From positions 47,049,409 through 47,113,408 of the forward strand of contig CM035151.1 of NCBI GenBank assembly GCA_020205615.1: a stretch of 64,000 bases of DNA, in the 5' to 3' direction. The DNA comes from Panax quinquefolius (lineage: Eukaryota > Streptophyta > Magnoliopsida > Apiales > Araliaceae). The position numbers were made by a program, and so were the translations under genes. This document shows, piece after piece, positions 1 through 10,552 of this stretch. How positions within the stretch are numbered: position 1 is the first letter of the stretch; every line of letters begins with the position of its first letter. Below the pieces are notes generated by a model. That model saw only the letters and a list, made by a program, of their open reading frames with translations, did no database searches and was not told the DNA's origin.

Positions 1-1210
1 GACATATTTGGCGATAAAAGCGAGTCTATAGGCCACAGTTCCTACTCGATCGAGGATTAAAATGGAATAGATGAATCGAGGATTAAGTTTTCCTCTCTTT
101 CCAAATCTTGTAACTCCTTTCCATAGAAGCGACTCTTAACAACACATGATCTCTATATCGAATTCCACGTCCTTTCGATGAAGATCAACATAACTCTTTT
201 TATCGATTTTGTGAGGTTTTTAACGCGTTGTCGGATCGTTTGAATCTTTTTCGTAGTCAGTCATACGTACCAACTCGGTCCCAACAACGTTGCTTCACCC
301 ACCTCATCCCAAAGATCTTTGGAAGCGACACTTTCTTCCATACAACGCTTGAATGGAGCCATGCGATACTTGCTTGATAAGCTGTTGTTGTGGGAAAACT
401 CCACCGATGGTAAGAACTTGTCCCAACTCCCTTGAAATCAAGGACCACGAGTCTTAATAGATCTTCAAGAGTTTGAATAGTCCTCTCCATTGTCCGTCGT
501 CTGCGGATGATATGCCGAGCTAAATCGTAAGTCTGTGCCCATAGCTTTTTGCAAACTAACCCAAAATCGTGAAGTGAATCTTGGGTCTCGATCGGAAACT
601 ATGGATCTGAAGCATACCATGCGATCTTACAATCTCATTTATATACATCTGAGCAAAGGCGTTCAAGTGTATAAGTTTCTCGTATCGGTAAGAAATGAGC
701 GGACTTAGTCAATCTATCAATAATGACCCAAATCGCATCGATGCCATGAGAAACCTTAGGAAGGCCGATAATGAAATCCATGGTAATGTGCTCCCACTTC
801 CATTCTGGAATTTCAAGTGGTTCTGCAATGGACCTTTTGGTACTTGATGCTCGCTTTAACTCGTTGACAAGTTAGACACCTTGAGATAAACAACGCTATC
901 TCTCTCTTTATATTGCTCCACCAAAATGTATGGCGAATATCATGATACATTTTGGTACTCCCGAGATGGATTGCAAATGGTGTGTTGTGCGCCTCCATCA
1001 TGATATTATACTTTAAATCGGTCGTTAGGAACCACAAAGTGCAGAGTTGACTCGAAGTATTCCTTCTTCATCGATTCTTACTTGGCATAGCACCTTCTTG
1101 CACTTTCTTCCTCATACGCATCATCTCTCAGTGCGTAGCTTGAAAGCGACTTTAACTTTATCGATTAAAGTCGGTTCTACTCGTATACTCATTATCATCA
1201 CATGCGTCCA
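1..1210 (-). pseudogene. Z integrase remnant (zinc-binding, catalytic core, part of C-terminal domain)
   Basis: Integrase inserts element cDNA into the host chromosome. In the minus strand the zinc-binding domain is at about 813-1060, with H...H and CLTC spaced as in the HHCC motif of gypsy integrases. The catalytic core follows at about 500-810: [10 protein letters not shown] carries the first catalytic aspartate, and SDRDPRF carries the second in a shifted frame. The [11 protein letters not shown] segment at about 440-490 and the post-core segment at about 240-330 continue the same order. At least three frame changes and several stops interrupt it. The domain continues beyond base 1, so a chromodomain cannot be checked here. 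Confidence 0.85.
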
Positions 1211-1345
1211 CGAGTCTTTAACTCTTGAAGTTCAATAGGAGCCATTCGATATGGGGCTTTGGAAATAGGTTTTGTCACCGGGTTCAAGGTCGATACAAAA
1301 TTCAATTTCACGCTCTGGGGGTAAGCCAGGAAGTTCTTCGGGGTA
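1211..1345 (-). pseudogene. Z reverse transcriptase stub (N-terminus only)
   Basis: The minus strand reads FPDVYPEELPGLPPER and then, after a one-frame shift, SKAPYRMAP. This is the conserved entry to gypsy reverse transcriptase and can be aligned directly with 6716-6840 of element W. About 10-20 bases further on, the reading jumps to sequence that precedes the integrase zinc-binding domain. The whole RT catalytic core and RNase H, about 1.2 kb by comparison with W, are therefore missing. No FIDD-type motif exists between here and the integrase. Confidence 0.85.
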
Positions 1346-1380
1346 TACGTCAGGAAATTTATTAATAATAGAAATATCGT

Positions 1381-1800
1381 TCAAAACTGACATCCGTTTT
1401 TCAATAAACGAATAGCTTTATGGCTTGAGATGACCGTGATTGATTTTAATGGTTTGGTCGTCTTAATTCGCATAATAGGTTGATTAGGAATATGAAAGCT
1501 AACAACCTTACGAAAACAATCAATTTTTGCATGATAAGTAGTTAACCAATCAATCCCTAGAATCACGTCAAATGCAAGTATTTTTAATGAAATAAGATCG
1601 ACGGGTAATGTGAAGTACCGATTTGAACCAAACAAGACTTATAAGCGAGTGGATGTAATGAAGGTTTCTCCCAAGCGGAGTTTCCACGAGATAAGTCAAA
1701 GTCTAATTTCTCCGAGTCAAATTTAATCGAATGGCGCTAGTAGGAGAAATAAAAGAATGGGTAGAACCAGATATCAAATAAAGTATAGACTTCATTAGAG
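1381..1800 (-). pseudogene. Z retropepsin-like protease remnant
   Basis: The protease would cut the Gag-Pol polyprotein. FDVILGIDWL, conserved near the C-terminal end of plant gypsy proteases, is readable at about 1535-1570 within an open stretch of 84 codons (1381-1635). Upstream (about 1740-1780) the active-site segment is present as FD followed, in another frame, by SGSTHSFIS. One extra base at about 1770 separates the catalytic aspartate codon from the serine-glycine codons. Element W has a comparable break at the same site. Confidence 0.75.
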
Positions 1801-1954
1801 TTTATGATAAGCTTACCCGTGATGACCTCATTCGGGTTCCTTTCTCTCTGGGAGGTCACAACAAACGCTCTCCCTTACTTCTAGGTTTGACTTTTTCGGA
1901 GCGGCCTTTGGTGCCTCCATCCTAGTTGAATTTGTCTTGATAAATGACAAAATC

Positions 1955-3005
1955 GAGCTAAGTGACCTTCTCTTCCACAATTATAACATGCTTTGGGCGG
2001 CGTAGCGCGATTCGGATGATGTGTCCCTCTCCTCGACATTTGAAGCATATGATAGGTGGTCTTTCTCCTTCCTTAACAACGGGTCTTTGGTCTTTGACGT
2101 CTTTCCATCATTGTTGAATCTCCTTTTCTTGAAATGTCCATTCTTATTATTTTGGCCCGATTACCATAAAGTGGTTACCATATCTAGCACTGTTGATTCC
2201 CTCCATGCTTGTTGTCACCGCTCAATGACTACTCTCGTTGGTATTATAATTTCTTAATTTGCTCTCTTTTAGTTCGTTGACTCGTTATCGCGCTCCACTA
2301 AGCGAGCCCTATTTACAACATCGAATACAAACACGGTTTATGAGAAATAAGATGTTGGCGTATCTCGACTTCAAACCTCTTAAAAACATTCGCGCCATTT
2401 CTCTTCATTATCCACCAAGTGGGACATAAACCGTGATAACTCAAATTTTGCCTCGTATTGCGACACGGTCATATTGTTTTATTCAACTTGATAAACTCCA
2501 CCTCCTTCATGTGGCGAATACTTTAAGGAAAGTATTTGTCGTTGAAGCGACTCTGGAACTTCTCCCAAGATATCTTGATGACGGCCCGAGGTTGAGTACA
2601 TTTTACCGATTCCCACCGATGTCGCCTCTCGCCGCAACATAAAAGCGTGAAAGGAACCTTTTGCTCCTCGGAGCATCCAAGACATCAAATATCTTGGTAA
2701 TCGCTTTATCCATGCTTAGCTTGAAGTGGTTTTGGCTCTCCCTTAAACTTGGTGGTCGGCTCCTTGAATTGTTTAGCGGTGACCTTGAGAGTTTTCCGTG
2801 TTTCCACCTACGTTTTGGATAGGAGTCGCTCTCTTTCTTTGTTGCATAAATTGCATAAAGCCCACGAACATTTGATCATTCATCATTTGGTCGGTGTTGT
2901 TGTTTGCATGAGGATTGCCGCCTTCACGATGCACATTATCACGATTATTGATATGTGGTGAATCGGCGATCGCTTTGTGCTCTATTGCTATTCTCAACAT
3001 TCTCG
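1955..3005 (-). pseudogene. Z gag remnant with two zinc knuckles
   Basis: Gag forms the virus-like particle and binds the element RNA. The N-terminal part is open at 2773-3000 on the minus strand (75 codons, rich in Asn, Met and Gln), a composition typical of the start of plant gypsy gag. Middle parts can be followed only across several frames. Near the C-terminus lie two knuckles of CX2CX4HX4C type: one at about 2003-2045 (CFKCRGEGH, final cysteine out of frame) and one at about 1960-2000 (CYNCGREGHLARFC, complete). The two are in different frames. Confidence 0.7.
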
Positions 3006-3185
3006 GATGTCATTTTCGGAGATCATCGCCACAAAACAAAAGGTTAATTGACATGTAACAATTTATCTCTATATTACGTGAGACCGATAAAATAGCACAT
3101 AAACTTAGGTAGGTCATACTAGCGAAGGTATTCCCGTCTCTCCCTCCTAGTACTATTCTCGCATCTTAGCGAGGATCATATCCTA

Positions 3186-3200
3186 AGCTCGATACTAAGT
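3186..3200 (-). promoter_or_regulatory. Z primer-binding site (degenerate)
   Basis: Directly inside the 5' LTR the minus strand reads ACTTAGTATCGAGCTT. This is a mutated version of the AGTTGGTATCAGAGC block beside the LTR of X at 26974. It is complementary to the 3' end of initiator methionine tRNA, the usual primer for plant gypsy elements. Confidence 0.75.
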
Positions 3201-4284
3201 TGTGGCGCCCCCAAAATTAGGTATACATCACCCATCTTGGGTAGTCGGATACATGGTACGTAATTTAAATCTGACTTACTAATATAAGCGTAGGTATGCA
3301 ATACGACATAAAGCGTGAGTTTGAATACAAATCGCATCTACTAGATATTATACAAACTCAAAAGGAGTCCTCATTACAATTATTATCACACTATTTCACA
3401 GAATAGTGAGGACTAGTAATGCTATCCTCGGACCATTACTCCGTTCCCAGGCTCGTCCCGACTATATTCTCATTTCACGAAGAGAACGGTGAAAGAAGGG
3501 TGAGCTCAACTAGCTCGAGAAGAAATATTATGACTAAGATAATGCGAGAATAAATTATCATTAGCCTTCAACAATGTTAAAGCGATAAAATACAATGAAC
3601 AACAAGTTTAACTCCGGTTGGAATAAGCAATCCATTAAAAGAGTCAAGTAGAAAATAAAATCTACTATCTTTTATGATTTAAAAGGTTTTCATCTTTGTT
3701 ATAATTTGAGACTAGAAACTTTAATAAATATTCCACATCATCGAATCACCTTTACACTACGGCCGAGGATATTCTTTAGTATCACGACCATAATTATTCA
3801 TGCACTACGGGCCGAGAATAGTTGTGTATTCATTAATGGTCAAGATCATGCTAACAAGCATGTCCATCGATGCACTTCTGACGGCGAGGATTTTTATCAC
3901 ATCATTTGTAACATTACGGTCATGATTACATCGAATAGTCACTGGTCGTAATCATACCAAGTCCATCTATGCACTACAGCCACGAGATGACTTTCAACAT
4001 AATATAAACATGAGGATGATGACAATGATATTCAATAAAACAAGTTCAAGAATTAATTTATCTAGGAACCAATAACATCAAATGTCGACATGACTTTACT
4101 TTGTAGAGTCAAATTCAAGAATCTTGAGAAGAATATTTTCATGAAAGGATCTTTGGATGAAGCGCAAATATCAAGGATATTCCACTAATTTCATGGAGTA
4201 TAGAAGTCAAAGTTTTAACTTATTTGGGTATAATAAAGAATGGAATAACAAAAGAAATCACCACGTAAATGCGATAGGCATCGC

Positions 4285-4690
4285 ATGAGCGAGTTATTCC
4301 AACGAGAATAATAAATAACGGAACCGGTCGGCGTAAAAGCGCATGCAGACAGGATGTTCAACGAGAATAATAATAAAAGCGGAACCGGTCCGGTGTAAAA
4401 CACACGCATGAGGATGTTCCAGCGAGAATAATAATAAAGACGGAACCGGTCGGTGTAAAACACATGAGCATGGGATGTTCCAACAGAATAATAATAAAGG
4501 CGGAAACGGTAAAGTGTAAAACACAGACAGGATGTTCCAACAGAATAATAGAAGAATGTCACCAAGTATAGGGTAAACCGCGTATACAGGTTATTCCAAC
4601 AGAATAATAAGCAATGGAATAACAGAAGGATTTCACCAAGTATAGGGGAGTCCGCGTATACAGGTTATTCCAACAGAATAATAAAGGATG
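4285..4690. repeat. Tandem array of ~62-bp units in Z LTR
   Basis: About seven imperfect copies of a unit near 60 bp. Each contains a TTCCAACAGAATAATAA-like block followed by an ACCGGTCGGTGTAAAAC-like block; the last two copies carry a different second half (CACCAAGTATAGGG). Several overlapping open frames on the minus strand (4215-4565) are only a by-product of the unit length being close to a multiple of three; they encode repetitive Tyr/Phe-rich peptides and are not genes. Confidence 0.85.
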
Positions 4691-4984
4691 GAATGACAGA
4701 AGTTCTCTTCATGAATACAAAAGAATAACACCCCTTACGAGTACAACAAATAATATTCCCTACCTTAGAAGAGCTGAATATTGGAAAAGTGAAGTAGCAG
4801 AATACTTTTCTTCTTTCTCTCTATAGTTTCTCTCTCTAGAGTTTCAATGAATTCGTAAGAAATAATGAAGGAATGAACTTTCTATTTATAGAAAAGCGAG
4901 GGTGGCTCTTGGTCTTAATGAAGGGTCAAAATAACTCTTGGTAATATTGAAGAGACAACTACTATTTGCGAAGGGTAATTAACC

Positions 4985-5245
4985 TTTGAACAACAGAAGA
5001 GGCGATTAACTCTTGGTAATATTGAAGGGACAACTACTATTTGCGAAGGGGTAATTACTATCGACGAAGGTAATTACTATTGGCGAAGGTAAATACTATT
5101 GAAGAAGGTAATTACTATTGTGGTAAATACTATTGTGAAGGTAATTCTTATTGTGAAGGTAAATACTATTGACGAAGGTAAATACTATCGATGATGAAGG
5201 TAATTACTATTATCGAAGGTAAATACTATTATTGAAGAGACTCTT
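4985..5245. repeat. Minisatellite, GAAGGTAATTACTATT-type, in Z LTR
   Basis: About a dozen copies of a 16-22 bp unit whose core is GAAGGTAA(T/A)TACTATT. The spacer between cores is variable (GAC, GGC, ATCG and similar). The array starts after two longer, related units at about 4930-5040. It shows no coding capacity. Confidence 0.85.
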
Positions 5246-5907
5246 AGATGATGACATATGGGCCCCCATAAAATAATCAAACTTACCACAAATGTCTCAT
5301 AATGAGACTCTTTATATACATCGAGGATTGAATAAATATAACCACAAATCATTTTATTTTTAATCAACACATTTTAATCTTTCAACAATCATTAATCATT
5401 TATAACTTGTCGTCTCAATTAATAATATAACATATTATATAGATGATCTTTGTGACAATAATTGAATCGATAATATAAGAGATATGATGCGTGAATTACT
5501 ATAGATAATTGAGTATAGCTAAGTGACTTCTCACGTAAGCATCGATAATCAATCAGTGTACTCTTATGCAACCACAGCGTATTCTTGTACTTTTACCAAG
5601 GGTAGTTCAACAGCTTTTAACGGTAACACCTCATAGTTATTTTTATAGAAAGATAATTTTGTCGTTTTCTAACTACGACAATACTTACTTAATGGGGTCC
5701 ACTTTGATGATTGAGTAGTCAAATGCGAATATTCCCCGATAAAAAGAATATTCCCCGACCAAACGAATATTTTATAACAACTTGCTTACTTTGAAAAATT
5801 TATAAATATTACCCACAACTATAACATTATATCAAATTTATTCCATAATATTCAAAAATAATATTTATAGAAAATTCATCTTTATTTATAAAAGCTGGGG
5901 TCTTACA

Positions 5908-6240
5908 ACATGCGTTAAGACTCATCTGGGAGTCTGTCTGAAGGGGAAGACCGGTTGTTATAATTGTGGGCAGGAGGGCCATATATCTCCCAACTGTCCT
6001 AATCCTAAGAAAAGCCAGGGATGTTTTGTTTGTGGGTCAGTGGACCACATGGCAAGAAATTGTCCAAAGAAAGGCGGGGGTAATAATGGTTACGGTAGTG
6101 GTAATTTAGTCATTCTTGGACCAACACCATCATTAGGTAGACCCTCATTTGAACATTTAATATGTGATCCAAGATGCGGTTGCATCAACGGATGTAATAG
6201 TGGTATCATTCCGGCCAAGCGAAATAAATGCTTACATGCT
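5908..6240 (+). pseudogene. W gag C-terminus with two zinc knuckles
   Basis: The nucleocapsid part of Gag, which binds element RNA. In one frame there are two intact CX2CX4HX4C knuckles: C-Y-N-C...H...C at 5956-5997 and C-F-V-C...H...C at 6022-6063. A Gly/Asn-rich linker follows, and the frame closes at 6246. The N-terminal half of gag is separated from this piece by the insertion of Z. Confidence 0.88.
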
Positions 6241-6600
6241 ATTTGACTCTAAGGTGCTACTTGTTCTTTTATAGCATGTGGATTTGCTCAGCAATTGGGA
6301 TTAAATCCTGAAAAATTAGAAATACCTTTAGACGTTAAGGTAGCAAACGAGGAGATAATTCCCATTGAACATATTCATAGGAATTATTTCGTAGATATCA
6401 GGGGTAATAGATTATCGGTAGATCTTTTACCGATAAGGTTAAGAGAATTCGATGTGATTCTCGGTATGGATTGGTTAATTAACCATAGAGGGATAATAGA
6501 TTGTCATATAAAGAGTGTGAACCAAGGCTTTCTAAGAAACACGAGGTGGAGTTTTATGGAAATAAATCACTTGGGGACGTTCTTGTTGTCTAACCATGAC
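6200..6600 (+). pseudogene. W retropepsin-like protease, frameshifted at active site
   Basis: The aspartic protease domain between gag and RT. The active-site motif is split: MLFDS lies in frame 2 up to 6250, then two extra bases (6251-6252), then GATCSF in frame 1. The C-terminal part is well preserved, with FDVILGMDWL at about 6449-6478. A further frame change occurs at about 6500-6600 before the RT frame opens. The domain is recognisable but cannot be made as one chain from this copy. Confidence 0.85.
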
Positions 6601-8045
6601 ACAAGCTAGGAAGATGTTGAAGAAGAGGTGTAAGGGTTATCTGTGTCATGTGATGGATACCCAAAGAGTGGGAACATCAATGGAACAGATAGCAGTGGTT
6701 CAAGAATTCGGGGATGTGTTTCCGGAAGAGTTACCCGGTATTCCGCCGGATAGGGATGTAGAATTTGTGATTGATTTCTTTGCAAGATACGACACGGTTT
6801 CAAAGGCACCATATAGAATTGCGCTAGTTGAGATGAAGGAGATAATGGTTCAGTTACAGGAACTGTTAGATAGGAAGTACATTCAACAGAGTGTGTCTCC
6901 GTGGGGAGCACTGGTATTGTTTGTAAGGAAAAAGGACCGATCGTTACGACTTTGTATCGACTATCGAGAGTTCAATAAGTTAACGATTAAGAATAAATAC
7001 CTATTGCCCAAGATAGATGATCTATTTGATCAGTTAAAAGGGGCGAAGTATTTTTCTAAAATAGATTTGCGCACGGGGTATCATGAACTGAAAGTGAGGA
7101 AGGAAGATATACCTAAGACGACGTTCAGAACTCGTTATGGGCATTACGAGTTTTTGGTTATGTCGTTTGGGTTGACGAATGCGCCAGCCGCATTCATGGA
7201 TATGATGAGTAGAGTGTTCAAACAGTATTTGGACAAGTTCGTCGTAGTATTCATTGATGATATTCTAGTCTATTCTAAGACGCCAGAAGATCATGCTGAA
7301 CATCTAAGAATAGTGTTGGAAACACTATGGAGGGAGAAGTTGTATGCGAAATTCACTAAATGTGAATTTTGGCTCGAACGAGTGCAGTTTCTAGGACATG
7401 TTATAGACAAAGATGGCGTATCTGTAGATCCAGCGAAAGTGGAAGCGGTGAATGAGTGGGAGCAACCAAAAACGCCAATCGAGGTTAGGAGTTTTTTGGG
7501 GTTAGCAGGATACTATAGAAGGTTCATTCAGGACTTTTCTAAATTAGCTACTCCGTTGATAAATCTGACAAGAAAGTCGGTGAAATATGAGTGGACAGAA
7601 AAGTGTGAGCATAGTTTTCAAGAACTAAAAAGGAGGTTGAGTGAGGCACCTGTATTATCTTTACTAGATGATATGGGGAATTTTGTAGTTTATAGCGATG
7701 CTTCGCATAGAGGACTAGGTTGTGTGCTTATGCAGCATGGCAAAGTCAATGCGTATGCGTCACGTCATTTAAAAGATTATGAGAAGGTCTATCCTACTCA
7801 TGAACTAGAACTGGTAGTTGTAGTGTTTGCGTTAAAAATATGGAGACATTATTTATACGGGGAGAAATGTGAGATATACACGGACCACAAAAGTCTGAAA
7901 TATATCTTCACATAGAAGGAGTTGAACATAAGGTAGAGAAGGTGGTTAGAATTTATAAAAGATTATGATTGTGATATCTTATATCATCCAGGGAAGGCGA
8001 ATGTAGTAGCCGACGCGTTAAGTCGGAAGGGTAGAGAAAAGCTGT
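6596..8045 (+). pseudogene. W reverse transcriptase and RNase H
   Basis: Copies element RNA into DNA and removes the RNA strand. The frame opens at 6596 and runs 439 codons. The entry motif EELPGIPPD is at about 6727-6753. The catalytic FIDD box is at 7250-7261 (about residues 219-222) and [11 protein letters not shown] at about 7495-7527. RNase H begins near [10 protein letters not shown] (about 7685-7715) and includes TDHKSLKY. The chain stops at TAG 7913-7915 and again at TAG 7934-7936, where related elements have glutamine. It then continues in the same frame through PGKANVVADALSR at about 7990-8028. Apart from those two stops the domain is complete. Confidence 0.92.
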
Positions 8046-9586
8046 CAATGTTAACGACTCAGAATGAGTTGATAACAAAGATGGACAGGATGGAATTAGA
8101 AGTTAAGTTGCCAAGTGAAACAGTAGAGATGTTATTCTCAATAGAGACTCGGCCAACGATAGTGGAACGGGTTAAGGAGGTACAGAGAAGTACAGAAGAA
8201 TGCGAACAGATGAAAGAGATTAGGAAGGATGACGTGAAGACTAAGTATAACCTTGATAAAGAAGGTTTACTTCGTTTTGAAGGAAGAATTTGGGTTCTGA
8301 ATAATTTTGAGCTAAAAGAAGAGATTATGTGTGAGGCCCATAGTTCAAGGTACTCGATACATCCTGGTAGTACTAAGATGTATCAAGCCCTTCGTCAAAA
8401 CTTTTGGTGGCCGAACATGAAAAGGGAGATTGCAGAATACATTAGAGAGTGCTTAACTTGTCAAAAAGTTAAGGCTGAACACCAAAGACCGAGTGGATTG
8501 ATACAACCACTGGAGATTCCGGAGTAGAAATGGGAGTATATCACCATGGATTTTGTGGTAGGACTTTCAACAACGAGAAAGGGGTATGACGCTATTTGGG
8601 TAATAGTGGATCGGTTAACTAAATCGGCTCATTTTCTACCAATAGGAGTTACGTATAACCTAGAGCAGTTAGCTAAGCTTTATGTTAAGGAAATCATTTC
8701 CAGACATGGAGTACCTGTTTTGATTGTGTCCGATCGTGATCCATGATTCACGTCACACTTTTGGAGGAGTTTGCCAAAGCAAATGGGAACGTATTTGAGA
8801 TTGATTACGGCGTATCATCCACAGACGGATGGACAAAGCAAAAGGACAATTCAAACGCTAGAAGATATGTTAAGATCTTGCGTTATGGATTTCAAGGGGA
8901 GTTGGGACGAGCATTTACCTTTGGTAGAATTCGCTTACAACAATAGTTTTCATGCTAGTATAGGCATGCCGCCTTACGAAGCGTTGTATGGAAGGAAGTG
9001 CAGAACACCACTTTGCTGGGATGAAATAGGTGAACGTCGAATGTTAGAACCTGAAATGGTACAACAAACGGCAAACATGGTGAAGCTGATAAGAGCTCGA
9101 TTAGTAGCGGCTCAAGATAGACAACGGAGGTATGCAGATCCTCATCGAGAGAAGAGGGAGTTTGAAGTAGGGTTGTATGTTTTTCTAAAAGTATCGCCTT
9201 GGAAAGGGAAAATATATTTTGGAAAGAAAGGGAAGTTAAGTCCGAGGTTTGTAGGACCTTTTGAGATTTTAAGAAGGGTAGGAGAGGTAGCTTATGAAGT
9301 AGCCTTACCTCCAAAAATGGAAATAATATACAATGTGTTTCATGTGTCTATGTTGCATCCTTGTAAACTGGACTACAAGCACGTAATAGAGTATGTATCT
9401 ATTCAGGTAGACATGGACTTAACGTATGAAGAAATTGCGATTCAGATTATTGATAGAAAAGAACAAGTCTTGAGAAATAAAGTAATACCTTCAGTAAAGG
9501 TAATTTGGAGTAACCACGATGCTGAAGAAGCAACGTGGGAGCTTGAAAGTAAAATGAAGGAAAAGTTTCCTCATTTGTTTATGTAA
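8046..9586 (+). pseudogene. W integrase with C-terminal chromodomain
   Basis: Same frame as RT. The zinc-binding domain is at about 8330-8475 (H...H...CLTC). The catalytic core begins at TMDFVVGL (about 8546-8570), with the second aspartate in SDRDP just before a TGA at 8744-8746 and the third acidic residue expected in LPLVEFAYNN (about 8917-8946). TAG at 8525-8527 precedes the core. After the core, MPPYEALYGRKCRTP is intact. The last 60 codons (about 9400-9586) end in an EEATWE...FPHLF stretch that matches the chromodomain-like tail of plant chromoviruses, thought to direct insertion to particular chromatin. Each of the two stops is one transition away from the expected codon. Confidence 0.92.
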
Positions 9587-9616
9587 GAATAACGAGATTC
9601 TGGGGACAGAATCCTT

Positions 9617-9631
9617 ATAAGGAGGGAAGAA
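9617..9631 (+). promoter_or_regulatory. W polypurine tract
   Basis: The purine run AAGGAGGGAAGAA lies directly before the LTR start TGTAACGCCC and about 35 bp after the pol stop codon, the expected place for plus-strand DNA priming. The same block, AAGGAGTGAAGAG, sits before the 3' LTR of X (31521-31533). Confidence 0.85.
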
Positions 9632-10453
9632 TGTAACGCCCAAGAATTTTGGATTTTTCAATGAATTAAATTTTTATTCGATTATGTGGATTAAATGAAT
9701 TTAATTGAGTAATTATGTAAATAAGATACTCGAAGGTCATTCTATTACCTAGAATGTGTGGATGTGGTTAGTATTCTGGCTTTGTGCTAGAATTAATTGT
9801 TGTGAATTATCAAGATGAGAATGAAGGTTTTCCGAGAATGTTTGTGTAAAAACACTATTCATCCGATTTCGTTCGGAGCTAGGATTTGAGATTACGAGAA
9901 GCAGCGTAATGTTAGAATATTACGATAGTATGGAATATCCAATAATAATTCCGTTATGGCAAACAAAGTTTTCACCTGCAGACTTAAAACCTAAGGGTTG
10001 AGTATATTGATTTTCGAGAAGGAAATGAAACGCGTGGAAGAAATTGCGTTAAGGTTAAGGCATGTGTTATACAATTAAGATATTATTTACTATTTATGTA
10101 TAATATGATGAGTCAATACGGAGTACAATACGATAATCATACTAGTATTATATGGAAAGAATACGTGAAGTATACGTAGGGAATACAAGTTGTATTCTAG
10201 AATTAAGTTAAGACTTAATGTTAATTCATTTGGTTGGACTATGTTTAGCCCAATCAATTGAATGAGCAAGCCCAAGGGATTAAGTGGTAAGCCCAAGTCA
10301 AGGCCCAATATTAGATTGGTTAAGCCCAATACAAGAAAACTGAACTGTGGATCGAATCGGTGGGTCACCGAATGGGTAAAACCCATGGGGCAACCTATGG
10401 GGATGTCCCATGGGCAAGGTGGGCCGGCCACTTGGTGTGCAAGGTAAGCACAT

Positions 10454-10552
10454 CACTTGGTCACCAAGTATTTTACTTGGTGACAAAGTGGTAAATAAGT
10501 AAGGAGGCGGGGAGATGGAAAATTTTGCCCCTCATTTGGTTTTCTATATATA
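10454..10552 (+). promoter_or_regulatory. U3 promoter: 16-bp hairpin and TATA box in W LTR
   Basis: An inverted repeat has 16-base arms (10454-10469 and 10475-10490) with one mismatch and a 5-base loop; the left arm is CACTTGGTCACCAAGT. A TATATATA box follows at 10545-10552. Between them is a purine-rich stretch and TTTTGCCCCTC, which resembles the GGGGCAAAATGAC...CCCCT block just before the TATA box in the LTRs of X. This is the likely LTR core promoter. Confidence 0.6.

Larger units (their letters stand above)
1..5907 (-). mobile_element. Element Z: decayed Ty3/Gypsy chromovirus (5' LTR plus internal region)
   Basis: A minus-strand LTR retrotransposon. Reading leftward from 5907 it has a 2.7-kb 5' LTR, a degenerate primer-binding site, gag, protease, a stub of reverse transcriptase, then integrase running off the window at base 1; its 3' LTR lies outside. 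The domain order protease-RT-integrase is that of Ty3/Gypsy, and the integrase sequence resembles plant chromoviruses of the Tekay/Del type. It sits inside the gag of plus-strand element W, because W's zinc-knuckle coding begins immediately at 5908. Every domain has frameshifts or stops, so this is a dead copy. The insertion TSD cannot be confirmed because the other end of Z is not visible. Confidence 0.85.
3201..5907 (-). mobile_element. 5' LTR of element Z
   Basis: On the plus strand it begins TGTGGCGCCCCC and ends GGGGTCTTACA, so on the minus strand it has the required TG...CA ends, 2707 bp in all. The PBS abuts the inner end, and W gag coding resumes at the outer end. It has no coding content. 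It contains two unrelated tandem arrays (about 4285-4690 and 4985-5245). At 3740-4000 a loose recurrence of CACTAC(G)GCCGAG-like words is spaced about 70-100 bp. Confidence 0.8.

Noticed and set aside
4215..4565. Three overlapping minus-strand open frames of 60-116 codons
   Set aside because: They lie wholly inside a ~62-bp tandem array in an LTR. Their Tyr/Phe-rich repetitive peptides are a by-product of the repeat.
4285..5245. CRISPR-like spaced repeats
   Set aside because: Units are imperfect, directly adjacent and lie in a plant LTR. There are no unique constant-length spacers.
5908..9586. An endogenous pararetrovirus, considered because RT and RNase H are present
   Set aside because: An integrase with chromodomain follows RNase H, and the PPT and LTR are present. 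This is a Ty3/Gypsy retrotransposon.
10090..10490. Open frames on both strands in the W LTR
   Set aside because: They overlap each other and the promoter region, have no domain and are unlikely coding sequence.
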